NCBI GenBank assembly: GCA_027886175.1
Contig: JAJNNQ010000009.1
Span: 15,535,501-15,599,500 of the forward strand
Direction of reading: 5' to 3'
DNA length: 64,000 nucleotides
Source: Phylloscopus collybita
Taxonomy: Eukaryota > Chordata > Aves > Passeriformes > Phylloscopidae
Part shown: positions 37,001 to 49,500 of the stretch, one piece after another
Layout: every line of letters begins with the position of its first letter
How positions within the stretch are numbered: the stretch's first letter is position 1
The notes under the pieces: model-generated
The model's input: only the letters and a program-made list of their open reading frames with translations
What the model was told of the DNA's origin: nothing
Databases searched by the model: none
Program-made: the position numbers and the translations under genes

Positions 37001-40000
37001 AACTATGGAATCAGTAGTGCTGGTATTAAGAATTAGGAGAAGAACATCACATCTTCTGCTTTTCTCCTCTCCTGCACCTCAGAAAGAAAGGGTGATAAAC
37101 CCAGTCTGGTGATACTTTCTGGCTTTTGTTTACAAAGAGGTTCTTCAGGCTGGAGGCATTATCTTTGTATTTGTATTCACTCTCTTTGAAGAATTTCTAT
37201 GTGTATAGTTACTGTGAATTTCAACTAGATATTAGAAGACTTCTGAAATCTAAGTTACATTGAAAGCCTATCTTCTTAATTGCATCTATACTATAGGAGT
37301 TGTATTAGCTTCTCTTCATTGCTCAGTGTTCCCTTTGGTTACCCATAGGTAGTACACTGTTCTCATCCCTTTACATGGTCTCCAGCAGCTAAAATGTACA
37401 CCTTTAGTCCTGAAACTATCTCTGCTTTAGTTATCAAATGGAAAAGAAAGATTACTTATTGAAACACTGGGCTTTTTGGTGAGGCAATAAATAAAACATC
37501 AAAATTACTGAATTAAATAACTAAAGCAGCAGCTGGTTCTTATGCCAAGATATCAATGAATTCCTCATTTCTTATAAAATGTGTTGTGGAGCAGATTTTT
37601 TTTTAAAAAGCAAACAAGTAAAAACCAATTAATATTTGTTTATAATGCTGATCAACATGTCTAATAACTGTTGCTAGCATTTCCACGAACAGTTTTGTTT
37701 TTCACTATTTCTAAATAAATTTCTCTTTGGCCATGTAGTTTATGATTGGCAGATGGTGGCTGTGCAATGTATTTTGGAACAAATGCAGCTGACAGACTGT
37801 AGGTGGGTAGTATATTGAGCTGGCCAATCTCAGCATTCTGCCCACATGTAAATAGCACAGTTTATAAGGTATTTTTTTGTTTCTGTCCTGTCATTGAAAA
37901 TACAATTAAATATTCTGGGTACTTTTTAAAATTTTTTTAAAAGAACTTCAGATAAACTGTGTCCACTTGCCTGACCAAGCGTGGAGCTAACTGAAACATG
38001 TTGATTTAGATAGCTGAGGGTCTGACCACTAGTGCATGTATCAGGAGTCACAGAAAGATAGAAAGAAACTCTACTGCATTTGTAAAGATTTGTCCTCTCT
38101 GTACAGAAAGAATGGGATGTTCTGTTGGTTTTATCCATCAGCTTCAGAAAAATGGTATCCTGTGACTAGACTCTGCAAGATGCTCTCATAACATGAATAA
38201 ATAACCTGGATTTTTATTGCAAGAGTACCAACAGGCTATCAGAAAGTAAAAAAAATGTGCTGTAGATCATTTAAAGTTTGGGGAAAAAGTTATCTCAAGT
38301 TCTGCTTCTGATCAGGAGCCAAAACCAAGACATTTTTTTCACATAATCCAACAGAAGGCTTCATTGTACTCAAAGATGAGTAAAGTTTTAGAAAAAAACA
38401 GGGACATATTTTTAATGGATTCTGATTTATACAAATTTGATTTCTTAGATACAAACTACAAAAATGTGCATATTTGCTGATAATTCTCATCCTAATCAAA
38501 CTACAGTCTACCTGTCTGTAACAGGGTTGTCTGCTTCATAGGATCCAAAAGCTCCATCAGTCCTGTTCAGCTGCCCCATCTAACCAATGGATGCTGTAAG
38601 AGGAAGAAGACAGGTTCTGTAAGAACCTGAGTGAAGTAAGGGCTGCCAGACTGTGATCTGAAGGTGGAGCTGAACCAGTCGGTGTCAAATGCAGTAACTG
38701 GTAAGTTGCTGAAGATGGCTTTGGTCTTGACTTCTTCCAAAGGCCTTGGCTTTCCTGATATGCTGAGAGGTCAGGAAAAGGTGGCAGTTATGAATAGAAC
38801 CTTTGTGAAGAGAAGAAGCAGAAAGAGAAGTGCTGTTCAAAAGCTGGGAACAGGAAATGACTGTTAAAAGAAATGTGGTCACCAAGGTACCATGGAAGAA
38901 AATGTGGCAAGTTGATAAGGAGAATGTCCAGGCAGGAACTGGGCTCAATGCAGAAGACATAAAGCCAGTTGTAAGATCAGTGTGACCCATATTGGCAAAG
39001 TGCTAAAAGCTGCTGGCAGAAGGGCAAAAGGCAGGAGAAACATACATTTTCTAGCACTTAGAGCAGATTGGGAAGCAAAATTGGAAAGGTGTCTGAATAC
39101 TTCTGAATCAGCAGGTGGAGAAAATGAAGCAAGCATAGAAGAGAGGGTAACAAATTTTCCCTTCATTTAGGTTATTTTTGTGTAGGGTAACAGAGACTGC
39201 TTAACAGCAAAGGAGGAAATATAGAAAATGTTAAGTCAGGAACTGTCAAGAAAAATGGGCCCCTGAATTTCCAGAGACACCTTCAATGGGTGTCAGGTCA
39301 TTTAACTTCAGAAAGAATCTGGAAGATATGTTTTGTAATTAACAGGTATGAGGTAGAATTGGCTGCTGTAAATGAAAACTGATGGGAGACATTAAAGTAA
39401 GGTGCTACCTGGAATCAGTTTTACCCTGCCAGGTGGGTACATTGATAGATGACTCTTATTAAACTCTGTCCCTGGTTAGCTCATGTGATATGAATTCTGG
39501 GATTCAGAGGCCAAATACGGGAGCAGCTGAGGGGCTGAAGACCATCTGGCAAGGAATGAAGGAAGAAACGTGTTGTATTGCAGGAGCTGGCCTGTTTCTG
39601 AAAATGACTTTAAGAGGTATGTGTGCAATAGCTAGCTAGATTCTCTGTGGGTTGTGAGGTCTCGAGCAACCTACTTGTGCTACTTCACTACTGATCCTGA
39701 GAGACGAACCAGGCAGTAAATGGCTTGTGGGTAGTCGGAGGATGATGAAAATCTCTAGACATTTTGCATACAATCTGTCTGGAACTCATCATATGCCATG
39801 CTGTTCTGAGGTGTACTACTGCCATATGGTATTCTGAAAGATGTGCCTGCCATACAGAGGGAAACAATAAAAAAATGTCCCCATTTGATGTTGTTTGCAG
39901 TGAACAATGTCTCAGCATGCATCTCTGTAACTGGAGCACAATCTAACAGCAATAAGGAATGGCCACACTATTTACCATGATGATGATTAATGTCAATGTT

Positions 40001-40509
40001 TTAACTTTTTTTTTTTTTGTTCCAGATAAAAGCTTGTGATTCACTTCTCCTCTTGTACAATTAGATCAAGGCTATCATGTAGTTTACTGAGTTCATGCAG
40101 TTCACCATGTACATAAAGAAATTGATGTGTTTCTTCCTTCTTTCAGTCAAATACAAAATGTCCAGGAAATATGGCTGAAAAAAATTACATTAATGGCGAA
40201 ATATGTTTCATAATTGCTTATTTTTTCTAGATTTTAAAGGTAATTTAACTTTTTCTTAAAAGCACTGAAGCTTTTACAGATTAAATAATCTGTGGCACAT
40301 ATCTCTTGACTTTTGACTTAACTACCTGCAGCGACCCCATTTGAAAGAATCCTTGTGATGCAGCTGCAAGATACCATGGTTGATCCTTTCCTTTGGAGAT
40401 ATATTGAATAGAAAGTTATGCCTAGAGAACAAGCAGGGCACAACTTGTTTTTGTATTGATCTTAGCACTGAAATTACCATGGCAATTCTCCAGGACACGA
40501 TGTAGGTAG
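34082..40509. other. Unique AT-rich non-coding DNA
   Basis: No gene or recognised transposon. It holds a 15-base A run at 35441-35455, a direct repeat of a 13-base TATGACTATATTA unit near 36467-36500, and a purine-rich, less AT-rich stretch at about 38520-39700 with small plus-strand frames (67 and 62 codons), discussed in findings. A 152-codon frame at 34899-35357 starts with GTG and shows no recognisable motif. Confidence 0.5.
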
Positions 40510-40575
40510 ATAGGTGTGACTTGCTGTGTTTACAGATATCTGAGCTTATCTGTAAACACAGCAAGTCACACCTAT
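40510..40575. repeat. Perfect 29-bp inverted repeat with 8-base loop
   Basis: Arm 1 (40510-40538) begins ATAGGTGTGACTTGC and ends TTTACAGATA. Arm 2 (40547-40575) is its exact reverse complement, and the 8-base spacer TCTGAGCT separates them. One additional G-T wobble position flanks the outer end. The arms include a forkhead-like TGTTTACA core in each orientation. It matches no mobile element I know, has no TG/CA ends and no obvious flanking duplication. The perfection of the pairing suggests either a recent origin, for instance a template-switch event, or selection on the structure. Confidence 0.95.
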
Positions 40576-43500
40576 TGTGTGAGATGTCTCTGTAAAGAAT
40601 ATAATGGATTTATTTGTCTCAGTGAATTTGTATTATGCAAATATCAAGTAATTTCAGTAATGTCATTTTTTTCTCTCTAAATATCATGATGTTAGGAAGA
40701 GAAAAATGTTTACTGGGGCACTGAATAAAAAGCTTTTATGTGAACAGTGCTTACCTGAAATTTGATAAAGGTATGAAAGGGAGAAAAAAAATCTCTGTGT
40801 CACTGTGACATACACAGAAAATGAAGGGGAATGAAAACCACAGGTGAGAGAAGCTAACTGCAAAAGGATGGGTGAGTCGAAAGCAGAAGGGTGAGATTGG
40901 GAGTAATTACAATCTCAATAATTAAGCTTTTTAAGCACAAAAGGGGAAGGGACACACTTTCAGAACAGCAAACTACAATGTTATAATTGTACATGGGCGG
41001 AAGGAGACAGTTCGTATCAGGACACTCAGGTTTGATGGTTTTTTTCCTTAAAGGGAAGTCATAATATTTTTGGATAGTTACAGAAAAGACAACAGTCATA
41101 TTTGTTTTAGCAATGTGTTTCTAGAAGTGTATGTGTTTGTGAAGAACTTAATAGACAGCAATAGGGGAACTGAATTGTTTGTGAGATTTTATTAATAAGG
41201 TGTTTCATGTTCAGAAGGAGAGAGGAAATACAAAGGTTTGGAAGCATGTGGGAAGTTATTAAGGTTCACTTTTATGCTAAAGAAAAAAGATATTAAAATC
41301 TGTATCTAAAATGAATGGCTTTTCATAACCAAATCTTTAGCAGAGATCTAGTGGTAGTTACACAGATAGACATTAAAGGAAACAGCTGGCATTTCCCTCA
41401 AGTGTAGAGGATGCCCATTTGGCATTTCAGGAGTGGTAATTATCCTGAGTTCTTACTGATAGAATGAACTTCTTTTGATGAGTTGAAGCTACCCATTTTA
41501 CCTGATTACTTCTTTTATCTAATTTTATGCCTATGTTTAGAAGTCTGCCCTTTCCCTGTTGTACTTTGTGATATCTAATATTTAATTCGTAGTACTTTAC
41601 CTTGGTGTCATCAATGCTGGGAGTGAATAAATAGCTGGAATTTGGAGTAAGGTTGGTTATTTATTCTGACCAAAAGAGTTGTGTGAGCTCCATGCTCATT
41701 GTAGCTCTTTGAATCCCAGACCACGTGTAGAGGTAGGCTCTTCAAACTACCAATGTGCAGACTCAGCCTGGGATATGGTAATTATGCCATGATTTTCTTT
41801 CTCCTCCCTCCTCCTTTATCAGCTGGCACAGAGTCTGAAAGGCAAGCTGATCTTATGATCCATGCTTGTGGATAACTGGGAGAATGTCTCTAAAATGTGT
41901 TTCAAGAAATTTTTTTTATGAGAGAACTTGCCCTCAACTTACCTTTTTTTGACCATAATGGCTTCAAAAACTGATGGTTTAAAATGGTTGAGAAAAATGG
42001 TGGTTTAAAATGTCAAATTAAAAAATTCACTGCACAAGAAGAAAGGGATTTTTTGGGTACAAAAGCGCTACTTCAGAAAGTTTTGTTCAAAATCAATTTG
42101 AATACTAAGGAACTCAAGGAAGATTATATAGAACAGAAGGATTTGACACTTTAAATTGACTACTCACTAGACAACTTCCAAAGTAAATCAACTTGACAAG
42201 CTCTTTAAAAAAGAAGACAAACTAATGGTTTCATATTATTGAGGAGCATATGAGAATATTTTCTTCTAGAAAATAGAATATTTCTACTAGAAAACAAATA
42301 GCTGTGAGAGAGATAACAGCTGGTATGGGAATTGGTAACATTCTTATCTCAACTTACAGATGCTGGCTAATGGCTCCTTGAGTAATATGTGAATGAGTAT
42401 ACCTAAAGGGTCATAAACCTCAGGAAATTCCCCAAATACTCAATAGTGAAAAGGAAAATTGTGGCTGTTTTCCTAGAAAAGCTGTCTTGCTGTTCCTTAA
42501 TGTTAGGAAAAGTTCCATCATGTGGGCTAAACAGCTTGGGTATTGTATTCCTGCTTCTGGTCCTGCTTCAGTTGACTGAAGCTCACCACAGTCCCTCAGA
42601 AAGACTTCAAGGTCAGATCACTTAAATCTTTATATATGAATTTAACTGTTGGATTCAATAAACAAATGCTAAGGGTAAGATGGTGCTGATCATCAGAACA
42701 AGCAATGATGCAAATAGTCTGTAGTAGTGCAGCTATACTACTTGTTTATCTTAGTACAAGAAAAGGCTGCTTCTCACTCACCTATTATAATTAGATTAAT
42801 ATGACCCATGTGGTGATTTTATCATTACTGAATATATCTGGATGTTGAAACCTCCACTTTCTTGACAGCCTTTGGAAAGTATTACTTCAATAAGAGGTAT
42901 TGGAAAGGACTTATTGCTCTTGGCAGTTATTGTTACTGATCAAATGTTCACTGAAGTGAACTGTGCAAAGATTTCAGTAATTCTATGATGTTTTGAGCCA
43001 GCCCTGAGACTTTCCTTTTGCATATTAGACTTCTCAAACCAGGAGTCAAACAAGGCATTTGAACTAGAGGTACCAATATATCATGAGTGTCTGAAGGAAA
43101 TGCCTCCAACATAACACAGCTAAACACTTAGCTTTGATGATCATCTGCTTTTCTGGCAGCTCAGCTACCTTTTATAGGTGACAGAGAGGACACTCTCTGT
43201 CTAAATTGGCATGCTTAGGAAGTGCTCAAGTGCTTTCTGTGTTTTATTTCTCCCTGATCATGGATATCCTTTCCTTAGATGTCTTAATCAGATTGTGGCT
43301 TGAGCAAGAAATCCTAGTTCTAAACTTGACACTGATGCATGACCCTAGACACTGCAAAAGGCTAATTACTTCTGAGAATCATCCCAAGTGCCTTGTATAG
43401 TAATCAAACAGGAATACTGTGCTAATACTGTAAATGAAGCAAAGGTCTCCTGAGTCTGAGTCTTAACTGCAAGAAGTTTTCTGTTGATAGGGGGAACTTT

Positions 43501-46500
43501 CTGCACTTGAACATGTAATTGATGGCTTTATGATGGTTTTCACTTAATTAAAACCAATCTGTCATTTTAGTTTTTAATTATAAAGGTCAAAAGCTTTTCA
43601 TATGCTTTCTATCATTATTTCAGTCTCTAACAGAATTTATTACTGAGTATGTGTCTCTTACAGAATGAAACATGCACCACAGATTATATTTGACAATTCT
43701 TTGTGTATTTCTGAATCAAGCAACAAATCTGAGATCTAATATAGGAGGAGTACAGGGCAGACCTAAACCAAAAAGCTGCTAGAGAAAGACAAATTAGCCA
43801 AACAGAGAGAAAGGAAGGCAGACAAATGCCCTGAAAATATACTTTGACTCCATTATTTAAATGCTTTCATGTAATTACAGGGTGTACCGTACCTGTGTTT
43901 TTTAGACATCATCATCCAAAGTGGATGGCAGGTACTTAAATGATTTCAAATTAGACATGAGGCTCTGCTCTCCCTCCCTCATGATGTCTGAATGTGCTGA
44001 CAGAAGTCTAAATTACAGTCCCTGTTTCAAGGTGGCTACATTTGAAACATCACACCAGTTTATAAACTCAAATTGTAATGGCCCAATTTATCAATATCTG
44101 TCTTTGCTTCTTACTCTATTTCAACTCCTTTTACTTGCATATTTAGGACTGGAAACAAACAAAAAAAATTTACCTTTTTTGTCCATCTTATGTAGCTGAC
44201 TTGGTACTTGTGAAAACATGAAGGTAACCTGCCTCTTAGAAAATATGCTGAACGTGGTATGTAATAGATCACATACCTGAAATGTTATTTTTCATTGCTT
44301 TATGCATCAATGTGTTTATTTTTTAAGCCAGAAAAACCACAGTACAAACTTTCATATGGTGATGAAAAATTTGAAGTAGGCTTGAAGGACAGTAAATCAG
44401 TGGTTTGCATGTTAAAGCACAGGCTCTTATAACATATTAGGAATGATAAAGACCCATACCACTTAGTTTGTACTTCCATGATAGGGTTGGGGGTTTGGCT
44501 GCCTTAGTTCAGTGGGAGATGTTTCCCCTCTCTGAGTCTCGAGAGACTCACATCACAGGGCAAGCTGGTGGATATCCCAAAGCTTGATTAACTTTGGGAA
44601 CATTGAGGAATGCTTCCCCATCCCACCCACTCTGGTTCTGCTCACTGCTGCAGATTTCCTTTCATGTACTCACAGCTATGTTATTCACAGCAGTGTCTGA
44701 CTGTTCACAAGAGGAGAGGATATCTACACCCCCATTTTCAGTCAATTCACCAAGGAATGAAAGACACAGAGATCACTCCAAAGTGATCCAAAGAGAGCAG
44801 ACATTTACCAACAGCATGGGAAATGCTGGATGACTGGAGTCAGGACTACTTTGGCTACTGGAGCTGCAAAATGGAATTTGGGTGGGAAAGCACAGGTTGG
44901 AAGAGGCACCAGCGTGCCTTGGAAATGTGTCCAGTGTTAGTTGCAGTGTCTCTGCTAGGAGTCTGTTCAACGAAAAGCAGCATTTACAGCATCCTTTCAG
45001 GTAACAACCTAGCAGATGGCAAATCAAAGATCTGTAAGAAGGGGCAGATACAATTCTGGAGGGAAAACATAGCACAAGAGGTGCTCCCAGAATGAACTGG
45101 GAGAAACCAGGCAAGCAAGCAAACATCATTTTTGATAATGGAACTCCAGATGTCAAAGTGCACTGGAATAGTTGATTTGATATAATCAAATTATCTATGC
45201 TTTTGGAGATGTGATTTTTTGCAGGCATGAATGGGAAGTTGCTTTGGCAGATCTGGTTGCTTACTGAGAACTCTTTAGTTTTCTTTGTGAGAACTGTGTG
45301 CTCTGGGTTGTGTTTACTAACATTGTTTTTGCGTCTTTGACAGTCTTTATGTATCGTGTTACCATTGATGTGTAATTGAGCAAGAGGAGGGACAGGGAGG
45401 GTGTAAAGGTTTGCTGGGGTGTTATGTGTCGTTGCTCAAGTGGAACAGAAGTTGCTCCTTTGGCAAGCAGCTCTTTTGCAGAAGTGCAGATAAATACCAG
45501 ATGGGGGCTTACTTTTTTGGCTCACATAGTTTGTTTTGAAATGTGTTGAAACATTTTATGAGAAGGACATGGTGCCATCCAGAATCTCTATCAACCTTGC
45601 CTCATTTGTTTGACTGGATATGTGCCTTAGCTATAGATTTACCCAGGAAATGTTATGAGTTTAACACCCATTTCTCAGCTTTAGCAAGTAAACTGGAGAA
45701 TTCAGTGCTGCTTCTTGCTCTTGATGTCATCACTTTTCTGCAGAGTGATAGATATGTACATACAGAAAATTGATACATGATCTATTGTCTAAATCTGAAA
45801 ACATCCCTTTGGGTTGGGGACACCTGCATTAATTTAGGGAATTCTGAACTTCTTGCTCCTTCATTACTGTAATTGTCTGAACCATATTGTAGTGTTTTTA
45901 ATATTACAGAATATTTGATCAGCTTTACAGTCAATTCTTCCTATATATTGTCATAAATACTTAATTTTTGTCTACCTCCAGCAATCCAAATTCTAAATTA
46001 ACACATAAAAAAGTAGTTAAAGGCACACAAGTTGAGCCATTGTGTTGCCTATGTACAGTGTTTTCCAGACAAACTTAATGGTGCAGTAGGGATAACTTCT
46101 GAGGTAATGAAACTCACATGGGAGTAAACTATTGAAATGCAAAATCCTTATCAGCTTTCTCAAAGATGTAATAACTGGCCTTCTCTTGAATATCACTCCT
46201 GACCTTCCCAACATTGAACATATTAAGGGAATTTTGTGGCTAGGCTCATTAACATCTCCTTAAAAATGAGTAAATAAAATGCACAGCCAAGAACATGAAT
46301 CTATTGCTTGCCTTATATTTTACAGTCCATCCTGATCCCTTATCCAGTGTTTGCTTGTTTGCAGATCTGCTGACCCTCTTCACCTGTTCATAAATCACAT
46401 GCATTGTTTTCTGGATGTAGAGGAGAGAAAAAGGGAGAGAATTTGGAGGAAATGGGGAAGAGAGGTAGATAACTAAGAAACTCTGTTTTGTTTCTAATTC

Positions 46501-49500
46501 TTTTCTGTTCACTTAAGCTTTCTTGGTATTTTGGGGCCCTAGTGCTGCCTTTTTTTTTTTCCTCCCCATCTAAAGAGTTTGGTAACTAAAAAAAATAAAT
46601 TACAGCTTTGAGAAAGGCCCACTGATCAGGACTTATTTTGGTCGCTACAGCAACAGCAGATTTCTCTGCACAGAGCAGTCTTCTCAAAATCCAATCAAAA
46701 CAACAGATAATTGGTGTATAGGTGGGCAGAAGATGGCTAGAAAAGATCAGCACCTCTAAGCTTCAGGAAGCAATTCAAAACATCTGTGGCTTCTTTCGAG
46801 GCATGGAACCTGAAATGTAAGCATGTCTGCAGTTTGGCTCATTGGTGGTTTTGATAGAAACCTGTCTGCAAGGTTTTAGGGTGTGTTTGCATGGTCCACA
46901 GCTTTGCCACTTGTGACTTACAGGGCTGGAGCTGGGTACTCCAGCAAAGAATCAGCTTAAGCCAGAACATGTTTGTCTTTTTGCCTTTCTTCCACCTTTT
47001 AAAGTTTAGGCTTTCAAGCTCAGAATAGGACATCTTGATGTATTGTCACTTATTTCAGAGGTCAGATGTTCCTGAGCTGGAGCCTTGGAGTTGTAGTTCC
47101 TCCAGTGCTTGGCTCCTGCCTTCACCACAGGAAGCCACTTCCTCAAACATGGATATTGAAACTGCAAACATTTTAATAAATGTCCACTGTTGTCCATTAA
47201 TGAATAACTTTGGGGGTGTTGCACTCAAATAACATTTAGTTACTTTTGTCTCGTGATAATTTCTATTAGGATTTACATCTTTTGCCTTTGTTTCATTAAA
47301 TATCATGGAATAGGTAGTGTAAAACAGTTAATTTCAAATCATTTTTATAAATAATTCAATATATCTCCAACATGTCAGCACTGTAAATATTCTTTTGTCC
47401 AGAAATCCACAAATTTTGGAAAAAAAAATTTGTGTCAGTTCATAATGACACATTCTGACCTTCATAAGAGAAAACTATTAGGATTAAATCAAAAGAAGTG
47501 CCAGCATTACAGCCAGTGTATTGGAGCTTTTTTTTTTTTTTCCTTTGATTTCTGCTACTTAATACAAAAGAGAACCACTGCCCTTATAAGACTGACAAAT
47601 CCTATTGCAAAACTCACTTAAATAATTTTAAACACCAAATATCCTCTTATCTACCCTGTTCAATTCTGAAAGTAGTAAGCTGGGAAATTCATAGGAAACA
47701 ACTAGTGTCAAAACCAGCTTAAGCTTTGTCTCTGGCCTCTGAACTTTGTGATTCTACCCTTACTGGCTCAAGTCAATTACTTTTCCCAGATGATGGTCTC
47801 TATTAATGAAGTTTTTTTTTCCTTATGTGCAATGTATATGCTGAGCTAATTGCCTTCTAAAAGAGGAAAATTCCTCTCTATTTCATGATAGCTAGAATAA
47901 GCAGCAGTGATCCCAGCCTAAGCCATGTAGAAAGAACTTAGTGAGAATTAAACTGAGGAGAGAAAAAGGAATACTCTTGAAGTGGTCTTCATGTATAGAG
48001 CTGTGTGACAGTGACAGATATTGCAGGAGGCAATTGTAAAAACAGGGCTGGGCAAAGTGCTGATTGCAATATCTGTGTGAAAAATTAAGTATTCCTCATG
48101 GGGTTTTGCACAGAGTCCAGGGGAAGACTGGGATTTCCGTCTTTGAGAAAGCTCCATAGGGAGAAACCAGCATTGATTTGGGAATGAAGAAATGATGTGT
48201 ATTCTTGGTAAGTAAATCAAACAAACCAAAGAAATACCAGATCCCTTTCAGACTCATCTGGTTGATGGAAATAACTTGGTGAAGGCCCAGACCTCTGTTA
48301 GGAGTCAAAAGGAACATAGTCTGGATCCATTTGGATGGCAAAGACAAAAGGCTCATCAATTTTGAGCAAAACTGTATTGTAAGGCAGAAATTACTTATGC
48401 AGAGTTAACAGACATGATCTCAAACATTCATTTTGGGTATTTGGATATTTAAGCTTGGGATATATAATCTCCAATCCAAACATACACACACCTCCATAAA
48501 TTAGAAAGAATTTACTGTAATCAAGAATTATTATATATTATTATATATCTCACAGAATACAGCTCTCACTTGTGAATAAATTACTTGAAGACAAGTTTTA
48601 CAACAATCAGGATGGAAAGAAAAAAAATGCAGAGCTATTATTAATAAAAACAGTAGCCACTGTTTTTACTGTGTTTGCTAAATCAGAAACTGAAAGCCTA
48701 GGGTACCTTTCCACACCAGAAAAACCCTTATTCATGAGAAAGCCATATTGCTCTGAAACAATGTCTATGTTTGTTTGTTTGTTTGGGGGTTTTCGTTTTG
48801 TTGGGGTTTTTGTTTTATTTTGGGTTTTGGGGGTTGTTTTGGGTTTTTTTGTTATTTTGTTGTGCGTTATTTTTAATTTAATTTTGCTTTCCAAAGTTCA
48901 ATACTTTCAGCAGAAGAGTGTTAATCACATGTTAATGTAGTGTAGCAGGAAAACAGGAGTGTGTGTTTTGCCTTGCTATGAACATGGGAGAATGAAAAGA
49001 GTTCTGCCACATCTGTGTTTTATACAGTCACTCACTGAACAAAAGGATTCCTTTGTGACCAAGATTAGTTTTCTAAGGGAAGAAACAGAATCTTGTGGGA
49101 TTTTGTCCAGTGTGGTAGATTCACTTTTGGAGGTTCCTGGAGGATGAGTTAGCTAAGAATACAGGGGAAATGTCTCATCTGTGTGGATCACAATGAGGTT
49201 TAGGTCTACCACTATTGAAAAAGATGTGGGAGCTTTGGTTTTGTACTGCATGCTGTGCTGCCATGGTTGCAAAACTGAGATTGCTCACAGACTAAATGGT
49301 AAAAGATTAAAAGATTCTCAAGTTATCTTCAAGTAACAGAGTTCATTTTTGGAACTTTATTATCAAGTACTGTCTCTATACCAGTGTTAAGAGACTCACT
49401 AAGCAGCAAGCAGGATTAATACTCATTTATACATGGATTTTGTCCATACCTTACTTCAAATAATAATACACTCTAGTGTATTCTGCAGGCACAGCCACTA

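Noticed and set aside
44773..45228. 151-codon minus-strand open frame
   Set aside because: Ser/Leu/Cys-rich with no domain, and a competing frame lies on the other strand over much of its length.
48572..48940. 122-codon plus-strand frame and its minus-strand partner
   Set aside because: The hydrophobic stretch comes from the G/T-only low-complexity tract, not from a membrane protein.
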